A DNA stretch of 64,000 nucleotides from Acetobacteraceae bacterium AT-5844 (lineage in GTDB: Bacteria; Pseudomonadota; Alphaproteobacteria; Acetobacterales; Acetobacteraceae): positions 1 to 64,000 of the forward strand of contig JH599944.1 of the NCBI GenBank assembly GCA_000245075.1, in the 5' to 3' direction. Both the position numbers and the translations under genes were made by a program. Positions 29,645 through 38,016 of the stretch are shown here, piece by piece. Numbering within the stretch: the stretch's first letter is position 1; each line of letters begins with the position of its first letter. Under the pieces are notes generated by a model, which was not told where the DNA came from, made no database searches, and worked only from the letters and a program-made list of their open reading frames with translations.

Positions 29645-30636
29645 CTGCCGTCATCCGGCCGGGCCGCGACACGGATGAGGCGGATTATATCCGCCTGATC
29701 GGCGATGCCTGGAGCGAGTATCCCAACTGCATCCTGGATGTGGATGGCGAGGTGCCGGAACTGCGTGCCCTGGAGAGCTACTTCGCCAAGGCAGGCGGCG
29801 CGCTGTGGGTGGCCGAGGAGGAGGACAGGGCGGTCGGCATGGTCGCCACCCGCCCGCTGGGCTCCGACAACGCCTGGGAAATCTGCAAGATGTATGTGGA
29901 GAAATCCCAGCGCGGCACGGGCCTTGCGCATCGGCTTCTCGGCGGGGCGGAGGAGCACGCCATCCGCGCCGGTGCCCAGCGCATCGTGCTCTGGACCGAT
30001 ACGCGCTTCGACGCCGCCCACAAATTCTACGAGAAGCGCAGCTACGTCCGCTCCGGCTCCATCCGCATTCTCGACGACATCTCCAAATCCCTTGAGTTCC
30101 GCTACGCCAAGCCGGCGCGCGGCGTGGTGGTGGAGGCGCTGGATGCCGCCGCCGCCGCCAGTGCCGAGCGTCGCCTCGCGGATATCCTGGTGGCCTGTGT
30201 GGATGCCGGCGCCAGCGTCTCCTATCTGCCGCCGCTGGCGGTAGAGACCGCGCGCACTTTCTGGCGCAAGGTCTCCGGCGAGGTCGCCATGGGCAACCGG
30301 CTGCTGCTGGTGGCCTGGGTGGATGGCCGCATGGCCGGCACGGTGCAGCTTGATCTCGCGACGCCGCCCAATCAGCGTCATCGCGCGGAGTTGGCCAAGC
30401 TGCTGGTGCATCCGGATTTCCGCCGCAACGGCATCGGCCGCGCGCTGATGCAACGGGCGGAGCAGGCGGCACGCGGCATCGGCCGCACCCTGCTGACACT
30501 GGACACGCGCGCGGGCGATGCGGGAGAGGTGCTCTATCGCGAACTCGGCTGGCAGGAGGGCGGGCGCATTCCCGGCTTTGCCGCTGATAGCGACGGCAAG
30601 CTCCACGACACCGTCTTCTTCTACAAGAAGGTATAG
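29641..30636 (+). CDS. Double-GNAT-domain N-acetyltransferase
   Basis: 331 residues with two acetyltransferase domains in tandem. Domain 1 (about 1-155) has MYVEKSQRGTGLAHRLLGGA and HKFYEKRSYVRSG. Domain 2 (about 160-331) has LLVHPDFRRNGIGRALMQRA and LYRELGWQEGGRIPGF. Both keep the acetyl-CoA loop (QRGTGLA, RRNGIGRA). ATGA overlap with the preceding aminotransferase. Acceptor unknown. The arrangement (aminotransferase-GNAT, aminotransferase-GNAT) looks like a duplicated unit. Confidence 0.88.
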   Translation: MTAVIRPGRDTDEADYIRLIGDAWSEYPNCILDVDGEVPELRALESYFAKAGGALWVAEEEDRAVGMVATRPLGSDNAWEICKMYVEKSQRGTGLAHRLLGGAEEHAIRAGAQRIVLWTDTRFDAAHKFYEKRSYVRSGSIRILDDISKSLEFRYAKPARGVVVEALDAAAAASAERRLADILVACVDAGASVSYLPPLAVETARTFWRKVSGEVAMGNRLLLVAWVDGRMAGTVQLDLATPPNQRHRAELAKLLVHPDFRRNGIGRALMQRAEQAARGIGRTLLTLDTRAGDAGEVLYRELGWQEGGRIPGFAADSDGKLHDTVFFYKKV

Positions 30637-30640
30637 GACC

Positions 30641-31141
30641 ATGATCTCGGCGGAATGGGCTCGCATGATGGCTGCCTACAACGCCGAGATGAACCGGCGA
30701 TTCTACGCCGCCGCCGCGCGCTTGCCGGATGAGGCGCGGCGCGCGGAGGAGGGCGCCTTTTTTGGCTCCCTCCACGGCACATTATGCCATTTGCTGTGGG
30801 GAGATACGGCCTGGATGGCTCGCCTCGATGGCGGGGAAGGGCCAGGCGTGGGCATCGCAGACAGCGCGAGGATGATCCAGGATTTCACCGCCCTGCAGGA
30901 CGCGCGATGGGCGATGGACAACCGCATCATCCGCTGGGCGGAGGCGTTGGAGGATTCCGCCCTGGAAGGGGATCTCGTCTGGTACAGCCAGGTTGCCAAA
31001 GCCGAATTGCGGCGGCCGGTGGCGATGGCCGTGACGCATCTTTTCCTGCATCAGAACCATCATCGCGGGCAGGCTCACGCCCTGCTCACCCGCCATGGCG
31101 AAGACACAGGCGCCACCGATCTGCCTTTCGCGCTGCCCTGA
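30641..31141 (+). CDS. DinB-family putative metal-dependent protein
   Basis: 166 residues, four-helix-bundle DinB/YfiT type. The three metal-binding histidines are recognisable as His50 (TLCHLLWGD), His137 and His141 (LFLHQNHHRGQ). Enzymes of this fold include thiol transferases that use bacillithiol, mycothiol or glutathione, but many members have no known role. It starts four bases after the double GNAT stop and ends the overlapping run. Confidence 0.88.
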   Translation: MISAEWARMMAAYNAEMNRRFYAAAARLPDEARRAEEGAFFGSLHGTLCHLLWGDTAWMARLDGGEGPGVGIADSARMIQDFTALQDARWAMDNRIIRWAEALEDSALEGDLVWYSQVAKAELRRPVAMAVTHLFLHQNHHRGQAHALLTRHGEDTGATDLPFALP

Positions 31142-31209
31142 CCTGCCGCAACCGCGACCCCGCGGCGCCTGTTCTTATCCCGTCAGCCAACAACAGACGG
31201 GAGAGCAAA

Positions 31210-31797
31210 ATGCCGGATATTCGACAGGCGCATATCCTCGTGCTCGCGACCGATGGTTTCGAGCAATCCGAGCTTCTGGTGCCGGTGGAACAGCTTCGCG
31301 CCAAGGGCGCCACGGTGCATGTGGCGGCCCCGGAGAAAACCCAGCGGCCTGGCAAGATCGTCGCCTGGGATGGCGAGGCCAGCCCGCCGAATTGGGGGCA
31401 GGAGGTCAAGGTCGATAAGGCCCTCTCCGCCGTGAAGGCAGACGAATACGACGCCATCGTGCTGCCGGGCGGCCAGATCAATCCCGATGTGCTGCGCACA
31501 CAGCCGCAAGCCATTTCGCTGATTCAGGAATTCGCGCGAACCGGCAAGGTCGTGGCAGCTATTTGCCATGCGCCCTGGCTGCTGGTGGAAGCCGGCCTGG
31601 CCAAGGGGCGGCGGATGACCTCCTATGCCTCGATCAAGACGGATGTGGTGAATGCCGGCGCCACCTGGCTGGATGAGCAGGTGGTAACCGAGAAGGGCAT
31701 CGTCACCAGCCGCTCTCCGAAGGACCTCGACGCCTTCATTGCCAAGATCGTCGAGGAGATCACCGAAGGCGGCCATGGAGACCGCCGCGCCGCCTGA
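31210..31797 (+). CDS. DJ-1/PfpI-family protein
   Basis: 195 residues. The nucleophile elbow is AAICHAPWLLVEAG with Cys119-His120. Glu18 (GFEQSELLVP) is the partner residue of PfpI/YhbO-type proteins. These act as deglycase-like or chaperone/protease stress proteins; the activity is debated. Start by GGGAGAG before the ATG. It converges on the dehalogenase-like gene eight bases away. Confidence 0.9.
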   Translation: MPDIRQAHILVLATDGFEQSELLVPVEQLRAKGATVHVAAPEKTQRPGKIVAWDGEASPPNWGQEVKVDKALSAVKADEYDAIVLPGGQINPDVLRTQPQAISLIQEFARTGKVVAAICHAPWLLVEAGLAKGRRMTSYASIKTDVVNAGATWLDEQVVTEKGIVTSRSPKDLDAFIAKIVEEITEGGHGDRRAA

Positions 31798-31805
31798 GTT
31801 GCTGC

Positions 31806-32687
31806 TCAGGCCAGGAAGGGCTCCAGCGCCGCCAGAACGGCGTCTGGCGCCTCTTCCGCGAGGTAGTGGCCGCTGGGAACCGCGCCACCCGTCACCGGGC
31901 CGGTGGCATACTGGCGCCAGAGTTCCAGCGGCTGGTACCATTGGCCGATCTTGCCCTTGGCGCCCCATAGGACAAGGAGCGGGCAGCCGATCTTCTCGCC
32001 GGCTTCCCTACTGGCACGGTCATGAACCAGATCGATGGTGGCCGCTGCACGATAATCCTCGCAGATGGCAGCGACCGTTCCGGGCTCGCGTAGGGCCGCG
32101 ACATAGTCGGCGCGCGCTTCCTCATGGAAGAAACCACGGTCCTTCGGTTCGCGGCTGGTGTGCATATCAAACCAGTCCTCCACGTCCCGCAGAATGAACC
32201 GCTCCGGCAGATCATGCGGCTGGGCCAGCCAGAACCAGTGATAATAGCCCATCGCAAACGCCATATCGGTGCGCTCGAAATGTTCGATGGTGGGCACGAT
32301 GTCCATCACCGCCAGCCGCTCTACCGCTTCCGGTGCATCGAGTGCCATGCGGTGCGCTACGCGGGCACCGCGATCATGGCTGATGACACCGAAGCGGGGA
32401 AAGCCGAGCTGCCGCATGAGCCCCACCATATCGGCAGCCATGGCGCGCTTGGCGTAAGGGGCGTGGTCCGCGGTCACGCCGGGCTTGCCGGAGAAGCCAT
32501 AGCCACGCAGGTCCGGGCATATCACCGTGTGGCTCCCGGCCAGTACCGGCGCCAGCTTGTGCCACATCATATGCGTCTGCGGGTTGCCGTGCAGGAGCAG
32601 CAGGGGCGGGCCCTTACCGCCACGGCGCAGCCGGAGCCGCTGTCCCGCGACCTCCCGCTCTTCCAGCGTGAAATCGGGGAACAGCAT
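31806..32687 (-). CDS. Alpha/beta hydrolase, fluoroacetate (haloacetate) dehalogenase-like
   Basis: 293 residues. All positions diagnostic of fluoroacetate dehalogenases are present in order: nucleophile Asp105 with Arg106 and Arg109 (SHDRGARVAHR), Asp128 as charge-relay acid (VMDIVP), His150-Trp151 (GYYHWFWLAQ) that hold the halide, Tyr212 (EDYRA) and catalytic His274 (SGHYLAEEAP). The oxyanion segment is HGNPQTHMMWH. Related epoxide hydrolases lack this His-Trp-Tyr halide pocket, so C-F or C-Cl hydrolysis of a haloacetate is the best prediction, though the physiological substrate is unknown. It follows a small membrane protein by nine bases. Confidence 0.82.
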   Translation of the reverse strand: MLFPDFTLEEREVAGQRLRLRRGGKGPPLLLLHGNPQTHMMWHKLAPVLAGSHTVICPDLRGYGFSGKPGVTADHAPYAKRAMAADMVGLMRQLGFPRFGVISHDRGARVAHRMALDAPEAVERLAVMDIVPTIEHFERTDMAFAMGYYHWFWLAQPHDLPERFILRDVEDWFDMHTSREPKDRGFFHEEARADYVAALREPGTVAAICEDYRAAATIDLVHDRASREAGEKIGCPLLVLWGAKGKIGQWYQPLELWRQYATGPVTGGAVPSGHYLAEEAPDAVLAALEPFLA

Positions 32688-32696
32688 CGGTCTTCC

Positions 32697-33029
32697 TCAG
32701 CTATGGAACAGAAGGATGTAAAGGCTCAGCCCTGTCCCCAAGACCCCCAGCCCCATGGAGAGGCCCGGCCAGAACGGCTTCGGTCCCCGGAAGGCGAGGA
32801 ACAGGTTGAACACGAGGCAGAGCAGGAAGCCCACCACCACATTCTTCAGGGGCTGCATGTAAACGCCCCACACCAACATCCCCAGCCACAGGAAAAAGGT
32901 CAGCTTGGCCAGCAACCGCCAGAACATGTCCGCGCTATCGGAACTCGGCCGCAACTCCGGCACATTGGCGCGGGAGTGGATGAAGGCGCAGCCGGAGAGC
33001 AGCAGCAGGGCGGGCAGGTAGATTTCCAT
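32697..33029 (-). CDS. Small integral membrane protein, unknown
   Basis: 110 residues, probably four membrane segments (1-19, 36-58, 61-80, 88-108). LLLSGC near the N-terminus resembles a lipobox, but the following hydrophobic helices argue for a multi-pass protein. It is co-directional with the dehalogenase-like gene nine bases downstream and may be co-transcribed. No family recognised. Confidence 0.65.
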   Translation of the reverse strand: MEIYLPALLLLSGCAFIHSRANVPELRPSSDSADMFWRLLAKLTFFLWLGMLVWGVYMQPLKNVVVGFLLCLVFNLFLAFRGPKPFWPGLSMGLGVLGTGLSLYILLFHS

Positions 33030-33128
33030 GAAACTGCGCTACCGCGTGGCTTCAGCCTTGCCAAGCCCTGGCGGAAACCCGCGAGGCTGATGGGCTGTTC
33101 TGTCCTCACCGTAAAGGGAGAGAGCCCC

Positions 33129-33383
33129 ATGACCAAACTTGTCTATGAGGTGGTCCGCCATGATGGCGGATGGGCCTACCGGGTGGACGGCGTGTACTCC
33201 GAGACCTTCGCCTCTCACACTCTGGCTGCGAAGGCGGCCCATGCGGCGGCCTCCAAGCAGCAGCAATCAGCCACCACCGAAGTCATCGAATATCAGGACA
33301 AACAGGGCCGTTGGCATGTGGAAACGGCCAAAGGGACGGATCGGCCCGAAACTTCCGTCCAGGATGGCTCGCCTGAGCGGTAA
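33129..33383 (+). CDS. Small DUF2188-like protein
   Basis: 84 residues, with a GGGAGAG ribosome site before the ATG. The layout (VYEVVRHDGGWAYRVDGVYS, then an Ala/Lys-rich helix, then TEVIEYQDKQGRWHVE) matches DUF2188: a short beta hairpin, one helix and a closing hairpin. Function unknown; members often accompany stress genes. A longer in-frame open reading upstream is a shadow of the dehalogenase region. Confidence 0.65.
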   Translation: MTKLVYEVVRHDGGWAYRVDGVYSETFASHTLAAKAAHAAASKQQQSATTEVIEYQDKQGRWHVETAKGTDRPETSVQDGSPER

Positions 33384-33420
33384 TTGAGGACGCAGGGGTG
33401 GCTCAGCGCTGCCCCTGCGG

Positions 33421-33609
33421 TCAGGAATGATGGAGATGGCGCACGAGCGCCAGGAGCTCCTCCGGTATCGGTTCCTGGGCAACCTGGGCGTAATGGTTCT
33501 GGAGGGCGTCTCGGACCCATTGGTCGATAGCGCGCTGCTCCAGGGGCGCGGGCTTATGGCGTATCATATCCTTTGATCTCTGAACCTGCTCTTGTTGGTC
33601 GCCACGCAC
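33421..33609 (-). CDS. NepR-like anti-sigma factor peptide (orphan)
   Basis: 62 residues from a GTG preceded by AAGGAG at nine bases. The core VRDALQNHYAQVAQEPIPEE followed by LLALVRHL matches the NepR pattern (leucine/tyrosine helix, V-x-x-EP-h-P, then a leucine helix) that holds EcfG-type sigma factors in the general stress response of alphaproteobacteria. NepR proteins are about this size. No phyR or ecfG gene is nearby, so this would be an orphan copy. An EcfG-like promoter lies upstream. A later ATG (33567) is possible but has poor spacing. Family assignment is by eye. Confidence 0.55.
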   Translation of the reverse strand: MRGDQQEQVQRSKDMIRHKPAPLEQRAIDQWVRDALQNHYAQVAQEPIPEELLALVRHLHHS

Positions 33610-33642
33610 GATGTGGCGCTCCTTCTCATCTGACAGGCCTTC

Positions 33643-33667
33643 AACACATGAAGCAGCCGCGAGTTCC
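33643..33667 (-). promoter_or_regulatory. EcfG-like (general stress sigma) promoter candidate
   Basis: Minus strand GGAAC, 16-base spacer, TGTT. The EcfG consensus is GGAAC-N16/17-CGTT, so there is one mismatch. It lies about 34 bases upstream of the NepR-like GTG, the right place for the autoregulation known for nepR-ecfG operons. Confidence 0.4.
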
Positions 33668-33721
33668 GCAGCCTTTACGGCGCGCCCTCGCTGTGGCTTC
33701 CGGGCAACATACGGAGGCCAG

Positions 33722-33758
33722 ACAAAAAGAAGGCCGCTAACCCGTTGGGGCAGCGGCC
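33722..33758 (-). terminator. Rho-independent terminator downstream of the LysR gene
   Basis: GGCCGCT and AGCGGCC form the outer stem, CCC/GGG an inner one. The minus strand continues TTCTTTTTGT. It lies about 150 bases past the LysR stop and upstream of the NepR-like promoter, insulating that gene. Confidence 0.75.
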
Positions 33759-33911
33759 AAGTCATACAGGGAGGCTTCACGTCTGGGAGACGAAGGGTCC
33801 AGGACCCTTTCCAGCCGAACCGGCCGGATGGCGAAGGATTAGCCGGGCAAAGCCCATGCTCCCACCGTGAATATTACTATCCCGCCATGCGTTCGCTGCA
33901 TGATGACATTT

Positions 33912-34808
33912 TCACGACGCCGAAGCGGCCGCCGCCAGCTCCGCCACGAGGAAATCCCGGAATACGCCAACGCGCTTGGAATGGCGCATTTCCTCGGGAT
34001 AGACGAAGTAAGAGTCGATCCGCGGGGATTTCAGCTCCGGCAAAACCTGCACCAGATCCGCCAGCTCGCCCATGTAATCCGGCATGGCAGCGAGGCCGAG
34101 GCCGGAGCGGACCGCATACAGAATGGCGGGCAGGCTGTTCACCTCGACGGCCGCGCGCCGCGGGCTGCCCGGGCGGCGGCCGGCTTCCACCAGCCAGTTG
34201 ATGCTCTCCACCGGTGGGCGGTAGTCGCCATAGACCAGCAGCCGGTGGTTATCGAGGTCTTCCGGGCGCTGCGGCGTGCCGGCCTGCTTCAAATACTCGG
34301 CCGAACCGACGATCTTGTACCCAAAGGTCGCGATATGGCGCTGGATCAGGTCCGGCTGTTTCGGCGGATGCATGCGAATGGCGACATCGGCCTCCCGCAT
34401 CGCCAGATCCAGGTCGGAATCGTCCAGCAGCAGCGTCACGGTCACGTCCGGATGCTGCGTCATGAAGCGCTTCAGCCGGGGCGCCAGCCAGGTGGCGCCG
34501 AAGCCCGTGGTCGTCGTCACCTTCAGGCGGCCGGCGGCACGCTCACGGCTTTCCGTCAGCAGCGCCTCGGTCATCGCGAGCTTGGCAAAGACCTCCCGCA
34601 CCGTGCGGTTCAGGGATTCACCCTGTTCCGTCAGGATCAGCCCGCGTGCATGGCGGTGGAAGAGAGGCACCTGCAGGGCCTCCTCCAGCGCCTGAATCTG
34701 CCGGGAAACGGCGGATTGGCTGAGGTTGAGCGACTCGCCGGCATGCGTGAAGCTTCCAGCCTCGGCGACGGCGTGGAAAACGCGGAGCTTGTCCCAATCC
34801 AGCGGCAT
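33912..34808 (-). CDS. LysR-family transcriptional regulator
   Basis: 298 residues. N-terminal winged HTH: LRVFHAVAEAGSFTHAGESL then SQSAVSRQIQALEEAL (about 8-46). A LysR substrate-binding domain follows from about 92 (GRLKVTTTTGFGATWLAPRL). It starts six bases after the trxB stop and so belongs to the trxB transcript. This trxB-lysR neighbourhood with lrp alongside is common in alphaproteobacteria. The inducer is unknown. Confidence 0.92.
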   Translation of the reverse strand: MPLDWDKLRVFHAVAEAGSFTHAGESLNLSQSAVSRQIQALEEALQVPLFHRHARGLILTEQGESLNRTVREVFAKLAMTEALLTESRERAAGRLKVTTTTGFGATWLAPRLKRFMTQHPDVTVTLLLDDSDLDLAMREADVAIRMHPPKQPDLIQRHIATFGYKIVGSAEYLKQAGTPQRPEDLDNHRLLVYGDYRPPVESINWLVEAGRRPGSPRRAAVEVNSLPAILYAVRSGLGLAAMPDYMGELADLVQVLPELKSPRIDSYFVYPEEMRHSKRVGVFRDFLVAELAAAASAS

Positions 34809-34814
34809 GGTGCG

Positions 34815-35813
34815 TCAGGCCGCCTGTGCTTGTGCTTCGTCCTCGCGTTCAGCGAGGAACTTCTCGGCTTCCAGCGCGGCCATGCAGCCGGTGCCGGCAG
34901 CGGTCACGGCCTGCCGGAACACGCGGTCCTGCACGTCGCCGGCGGCGAAGACGCCGTCCCGGCTGGTGCGCGTCGAATCGGGTTCGGTCACCAGATAGCC
35001 CTCCGCATCCATCTCCAACTGCCCTGTGAACAGGCTCGTTGCCGGCGAATGGCCAATGGCGACAAACACGCCATCCACGGCCAGCTCGGATTTCTCGCCC
35101 GTCTTCACGTCACGCAACGCCAGGGCACGGGCGACGGGGGTGCGGCCGCTGGAGTCAGCCAGCACTTCTTCCGTCACGGTGTTCCAGCGCACGGTCACAT
35201 TGGGTTTGGCCAGCAGGCGCTGCTGCAGGATGCGCTCCGCCCGCAGCGAGTCGCGGCGGTGGATCAGCGTCACGCTCTTCGCCAGATTGGCCAGGTAGAG
35301 GGCTTCTTCCACAGCGGAGTTGCCGCCGCCGATCACCGCGACATCCTTGCCGCGATAGAAGAAGCCATCGCAGGTGGCACAGGCGGAGACACCGAAGCCC
35401 GACAGCTCCTTCTCCCCCGGGATGCCGAGCCAGCGCGCCTGGGCGCCGGTGGCGATGACGATAGCCTCGGCCTCATAGCTGTCGCCCGAGTCGCCAACAG
35501 CCTTGAAGGGCCGGCTGGAGAGATCGACGGAGGTGATGAGGTCGTACCGGATGGTGGCGCCGACATGCTCGGCCTGCTCACGCATCTGTTCCATCAGCCA
35601 GGGCCCCTGGACGGGAGCCGCGAAGCCGGGGAAGTTCTCGACATCCGTGGTGATGGTGAGCTGACCGCCCGGCTGCATCCCCGCGACGACGAGGGGTTGC
35701 AAGCCGGCACGGGCGGCGTAGATCGCCGCAGTGTATCCGGCGGGTCCTGCACCGAGGATCAGAAGGCGGGTACGATGCAGTTCGGGCAAGGTCTTGGTCC
35801 TGGAATCGCTCAC
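34815..35813 (-). CDS. trxB: Thioredoxin-disulfide reductase
   Basis: FAD/NADPH enzyme that reduces thioredoxin in the cytoplasm, 332 residues from the GTG chosen (a TTG three codons earlier is also possible). FAD dinucleotide motif GAGPAGYTAA (21-30), redox-active pair SACATCDG (Cys145, Cys148), NADPH motif VIGGGNSAVEEA and C-terminal FAD contact GVFAAGDVQD. Divergent from the lrp gene; LysR follows in the same direction. Confidence 0.94.
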   Translation of the reverse strand: MSDSRTKTLPELHRTRLLILGAGPAGYTAAIYAARAGLQPLVVAGMQPGGQLTITTDVENFPGFAAPVQGPWLMEQMREQAEHVGATIRYDLITSVDLSSRPFKAVGDSGDSYEAEAIVIATGAQARWLGIPGEKELSGFGVSACATCDGFFYRGKDVAVIGGGNSAVEEALYLANLAKSVTLIHRRDSLRAERILQQRLLAKPNVTVRWNTVTEEVLADSSGRTPVARALALRDVKTGEKSELAVDGVFVAIGHSPATSLFTGQLEMDAEGYLVTEPDSTRTSRDGVFAAGDVQDRVFRQAVTAAGTGCMAALEAEKFLAEREDEAQAQAA

Positions 35814-35929
35814 GGGGCACAAGATATCGGCAAGATCGGCGAATACCGCAACCCGGGTGCCTTGAATACGCGAGGCTATGCAAGGATATTGCGCTTGAAA
35901 CGCCGCGCGAGCAATGAACGGTTCAACTG

Positions 35930-36406
35930 ATGCCCGATTCCGTAGATAACCTTGATGTGGTCGACCGCCAGATTCTGGCGGAGCTGCAAGCGGATGGCCG
36001 CATGACCAACGTGGAGCTGGCGCGCCGGGTGGATCTTTCCGCCCCGCCCTGCCTGCGACGCGTGCGGCGGCTGGAGGAGGCCGGCATCATCCGCGGCTAC
36101 CACGCCGAGGTCGACCCCGTGGCGCTGGGATGGGAAATCACCTTCTTCGCGCTGGTGGGGCTGGACAGCCAGAAGCACGCGGTGCTCGACGCCTTTCAGC
36201 AGGAGGTGAAGGCGTGGCCCGAAGTGCGCGAGTGCCACATGATCCGTGGCGGCGGAGATTTCCTGCTGCGCCTGGTGGCACGGGACACCGCGCATGAAAA
36301 TGCGCTCACCAACCGCCTGACCTCCCATGCCAGCGTCTCCCGCGTGCAGACGCTGCAGACCATCCACACCGAGAAGCAACTGCCGGGCGTGCCGCTGGAG
36401 GCCTGA
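35930..36406 (+). CDS. lrp: Lrp/AsnC-family transcriptional regulator
   Basis: 158 residues. N-terminal HTH (LDVVDRQILAELQADGRMTN, then LSAPPCLRRVRRLEEAG) and C-terminal RAM ligand domain (GYHAEVDPVALGW, ECHMIRGGGDFLLRLVARD). Divergent from trxB across 116 bases. A leucine- or amino-acid-responsive global or local regulator; targets cannot be read here. Paralogues are numerous in this group, so the symbol names the family. Confidence 0.9.
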   Translation: MPDSVDNLDVVDRQILAELQADGRMTNVELARRVDLSAPPCLRRVRRLEEAGIIRGYHAEVDPVALGWEITFFALVGLDSQKHAVLDAFQQEVKAWPEVRECHMIRGGGDFLLRLVARDTAHENALTNRLTSHASVSRVQTLQTIHTEKQLPGVPLEA

Positions 36407-36419
36407 AGCCCGCAGGGCC

Positions 36420-36776
36420 TCAGGCGCGGCGCTGCACCTTTCGCCGGCGCCACCAGGCCACCACCAGCGCGCAGCTTGCCGCCATCCAGGCCAGCGCGCC
36501 GAGCGGATGAAGAAAGATGGCCAGCAGCTGGAAATAGAGAAACGGGTTCAGCAGCCCGCCGAGGAAGATGCCGATGGTGTAGCCATTGGCCAGCTCGGCG
36601 AGATCCTTCCCCCAGAGCCAACAATGGTTATAGGTGCCGGCGCTGCTGGTACATTCGGCCAGTCCGGTCACCGTATAGAGACCGACCAGATTCCCGAGCA
36701 TCGGTACGGCGAGAAGCAGGGCCCCCAGAAAGAAGGGCCCTGCGACGATCAGCGTCGCCCAGCGCAAACGGTCCAA
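36420..36776 (-). CDS. Membrane protein, unknown
   Basis: 118 residues from a TTG five bases past the ilvA stop; the longer open frame would overlap ilvA by 50 bases. Three to four hydrophobic segments (LIVAGPFFLGALLLAVPMLG, YTIGIFLGGLLNPFLYFQLL, ALAWMAASCALVVAWW), an ECTSSAGTYNHCW loop with two cysteines that could pair in the periplasm, and a basic tail. No family recognised. The start is uncertain. Confidence 0.6.
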   Translation of the reverse strand: MDRLRWATLIVAGPFFLGALLLAVPMLGNLVGLYTVTGLAECTSSAGTYNHCWLWGKDLAELANGYTIGIFLGGLLNPFLYFQLLAIFLHPLGALAWMAASCALVVAWWRRRKVQRRA

Positions 36777-36780
36777 GGCT

Positions 36781-38016
36781 TCAGACCCGGCGGACCACGT
36801 ATTGCGCGGCTTCCAGCATGGCGATGATGACATTGCCCTGCTGGGCGTCCTTCACCTCCACCATCAGTTCCAGTTCCGTGGACTGCACGGTCGGAGCGCC
36901 GAACAACTGCTGGTGCTTCACCTCGATCACATTTCCGCCGGCATCGGCAATGCGCTTCGCGATGTCGGACAACATGCCGGGGCGGTCGGGAATGTCGAAG
37001 TGAAGGCGAAGAATGCGGCCATCCCGCAGCAACTGCCGCAGCAGCACGTTGGAAAGCGCGCGTGCGTCAATATTGCCGCCACAGACCGGGGTGCCCACGC
37101 GGCGGCCGGTAAACTTGCCCGGGTGGGTCAGCAGAGCGGCGACACCAGCGGCGCCGGCCCCTTCCGCCACGACCTTGGCCCCTTCGGCCAGCAGCGCGAT
37201 GCCCTGCTCGACGGCACGCTCCGGCACCACCAGCACTTCGATGCCCAGGCGCTTCAGCAAGGCGTAGGGCGCCTCGCCCACATCCCGTACCGCGATGCCC
37301 TCGGCAATCGTCGGGCCGCCGACCGCGACGGGCTGGCCGGCCAGGCGCTGCGCCATGGCGGGATAGCCTTCGACCTCGACGCCATAGACCTTGATGCGGG
37401 GGTTCAGCTCGGCGATGGCCGCCGCGCAGCCGGCCAGCAGGCCGCCGCCGCCGACGGGAAAGACCAGCGTATCGAGCTCAGGCGTGTCCTCGACCATTTC
37501 CAGGGCCATGGTGCCCTGGCCGGCCATGACGCCGGGGTCGTCATAGGGGTGGATGAAGGTCAGGCCATTCCGCAGCGCCAGCTCATGCGCATGGGCGGCG
37601 GCTTCGGCCAGGGTCTCGCCGAACAGTACCACCCGCGCGCCCCAGCTCTCGGTCCGCGTCACCTTGGTGGAAGGCGTGAACTTGGGCATGACGATGGTGG
37701 CGGCAATACCGAGCAGGCTGGCATGCCGCGCCACGGCCTGGGCATGGTTGCCGGCGGACATGGCGATGACACCCGCCGCCTTTTCCCGCGCCGTCAGCAA
37801 TGCGAGCCGGTTGGCAGCGCCACGTTCCTTGAAGGCACCCGTGGCCTGCAGGTTGTCCAGCTTCAGCCAGACCTCGCAGCCCACCACCCGGCTGACTGCC
37901 TGAGAAGGCAGGGTAGGGGTGCGCAGCACGGCGCCCTGAATACGGGCGGCAGCCGCCCGTACCTCGGCCAGCCCGATCGTGGGCGGGTCGATCCTCTCCA
38001 CAACCGGGCGGCTCAT
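36781..38016 (-). CDS. ilvA: Threonine ammonia-lyase (dehydratase)
   Basis: PLP enzyme converting threonine to 2-oxobutyrate and ammonia, 411 residues. The PLP lysine is Lys63 in TGAFKERGAAN. MSAGNHAQAVA binds phosphate-side groups, PVGGGGLLAG is the glycine loop. A single C-terminal ACT-like domain (about 330-411, LHFDIPDRPGMLSDIAKRI) marks the short form with one regulatory domain, so either the biosynthetic or the catabolic type is possible. ATG overlaps the greA stop (TGATG), so the two are co-translated. Confidence 0.92.
   Translation of the reverse strand: MSRPVVERIDPPTIGLAEVRAAAARIQGAVLRTPTLPSQAVSRVVGCEVWLKLDNLQATGAFKERGAANRLALLTAREKAAGVIAMSAGNHAQAVARHASLLGIAATIVMPKFTPSTKVTRTESWGARVVLFGETLAEAAAHAHELALRNGLTFIHPYDDPGVMAGQGTMALEMVEDTPELDTLVFPVGGGGLLAGCAAAIAELNPRIKVYGVEVEGYPAMAQRLAGQPVAVGGPTIAEGIAVRDVGEAPYALLKRLGIEVLVVPERAVEQGIALLAEGAKVVAEGAGAAGVAALLTHPGKFTGRRVGTPVCGGNIDARALSNVLLRQLLRDGRILRLHFDIPDRPGMLSDIAKRIADAGGNVIEVKHQQLFGAPTVQSTELELMVEVKDAQQGNVIIAMLEAAQYVVRRV

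Larger units (their letters stand above)
33610..33911. other. Intergenic region with terminator, EcfG-like promoter and a palindrome
   Basis: Between the LysR gene and the NepR-like gene. It contains the terminator at 33722-33758, the promoter candidate at 33643-33667 and an extra palindrome AAGGGTCC-A-GGACCCTT at 33793-33809. The stretch 33722-33860 on the minus strand ends in a proper terminator and could itself be a small RNA, but I recognise no family. Confidence 0.4.

Noticed and set aside
36717-36750. Hairpin GCAGGGCCC/GGGCCCTGC
   Set aside because: It lies inside the membrane-protein coding region and has no U-tract; taken as chance in GC-rich code.
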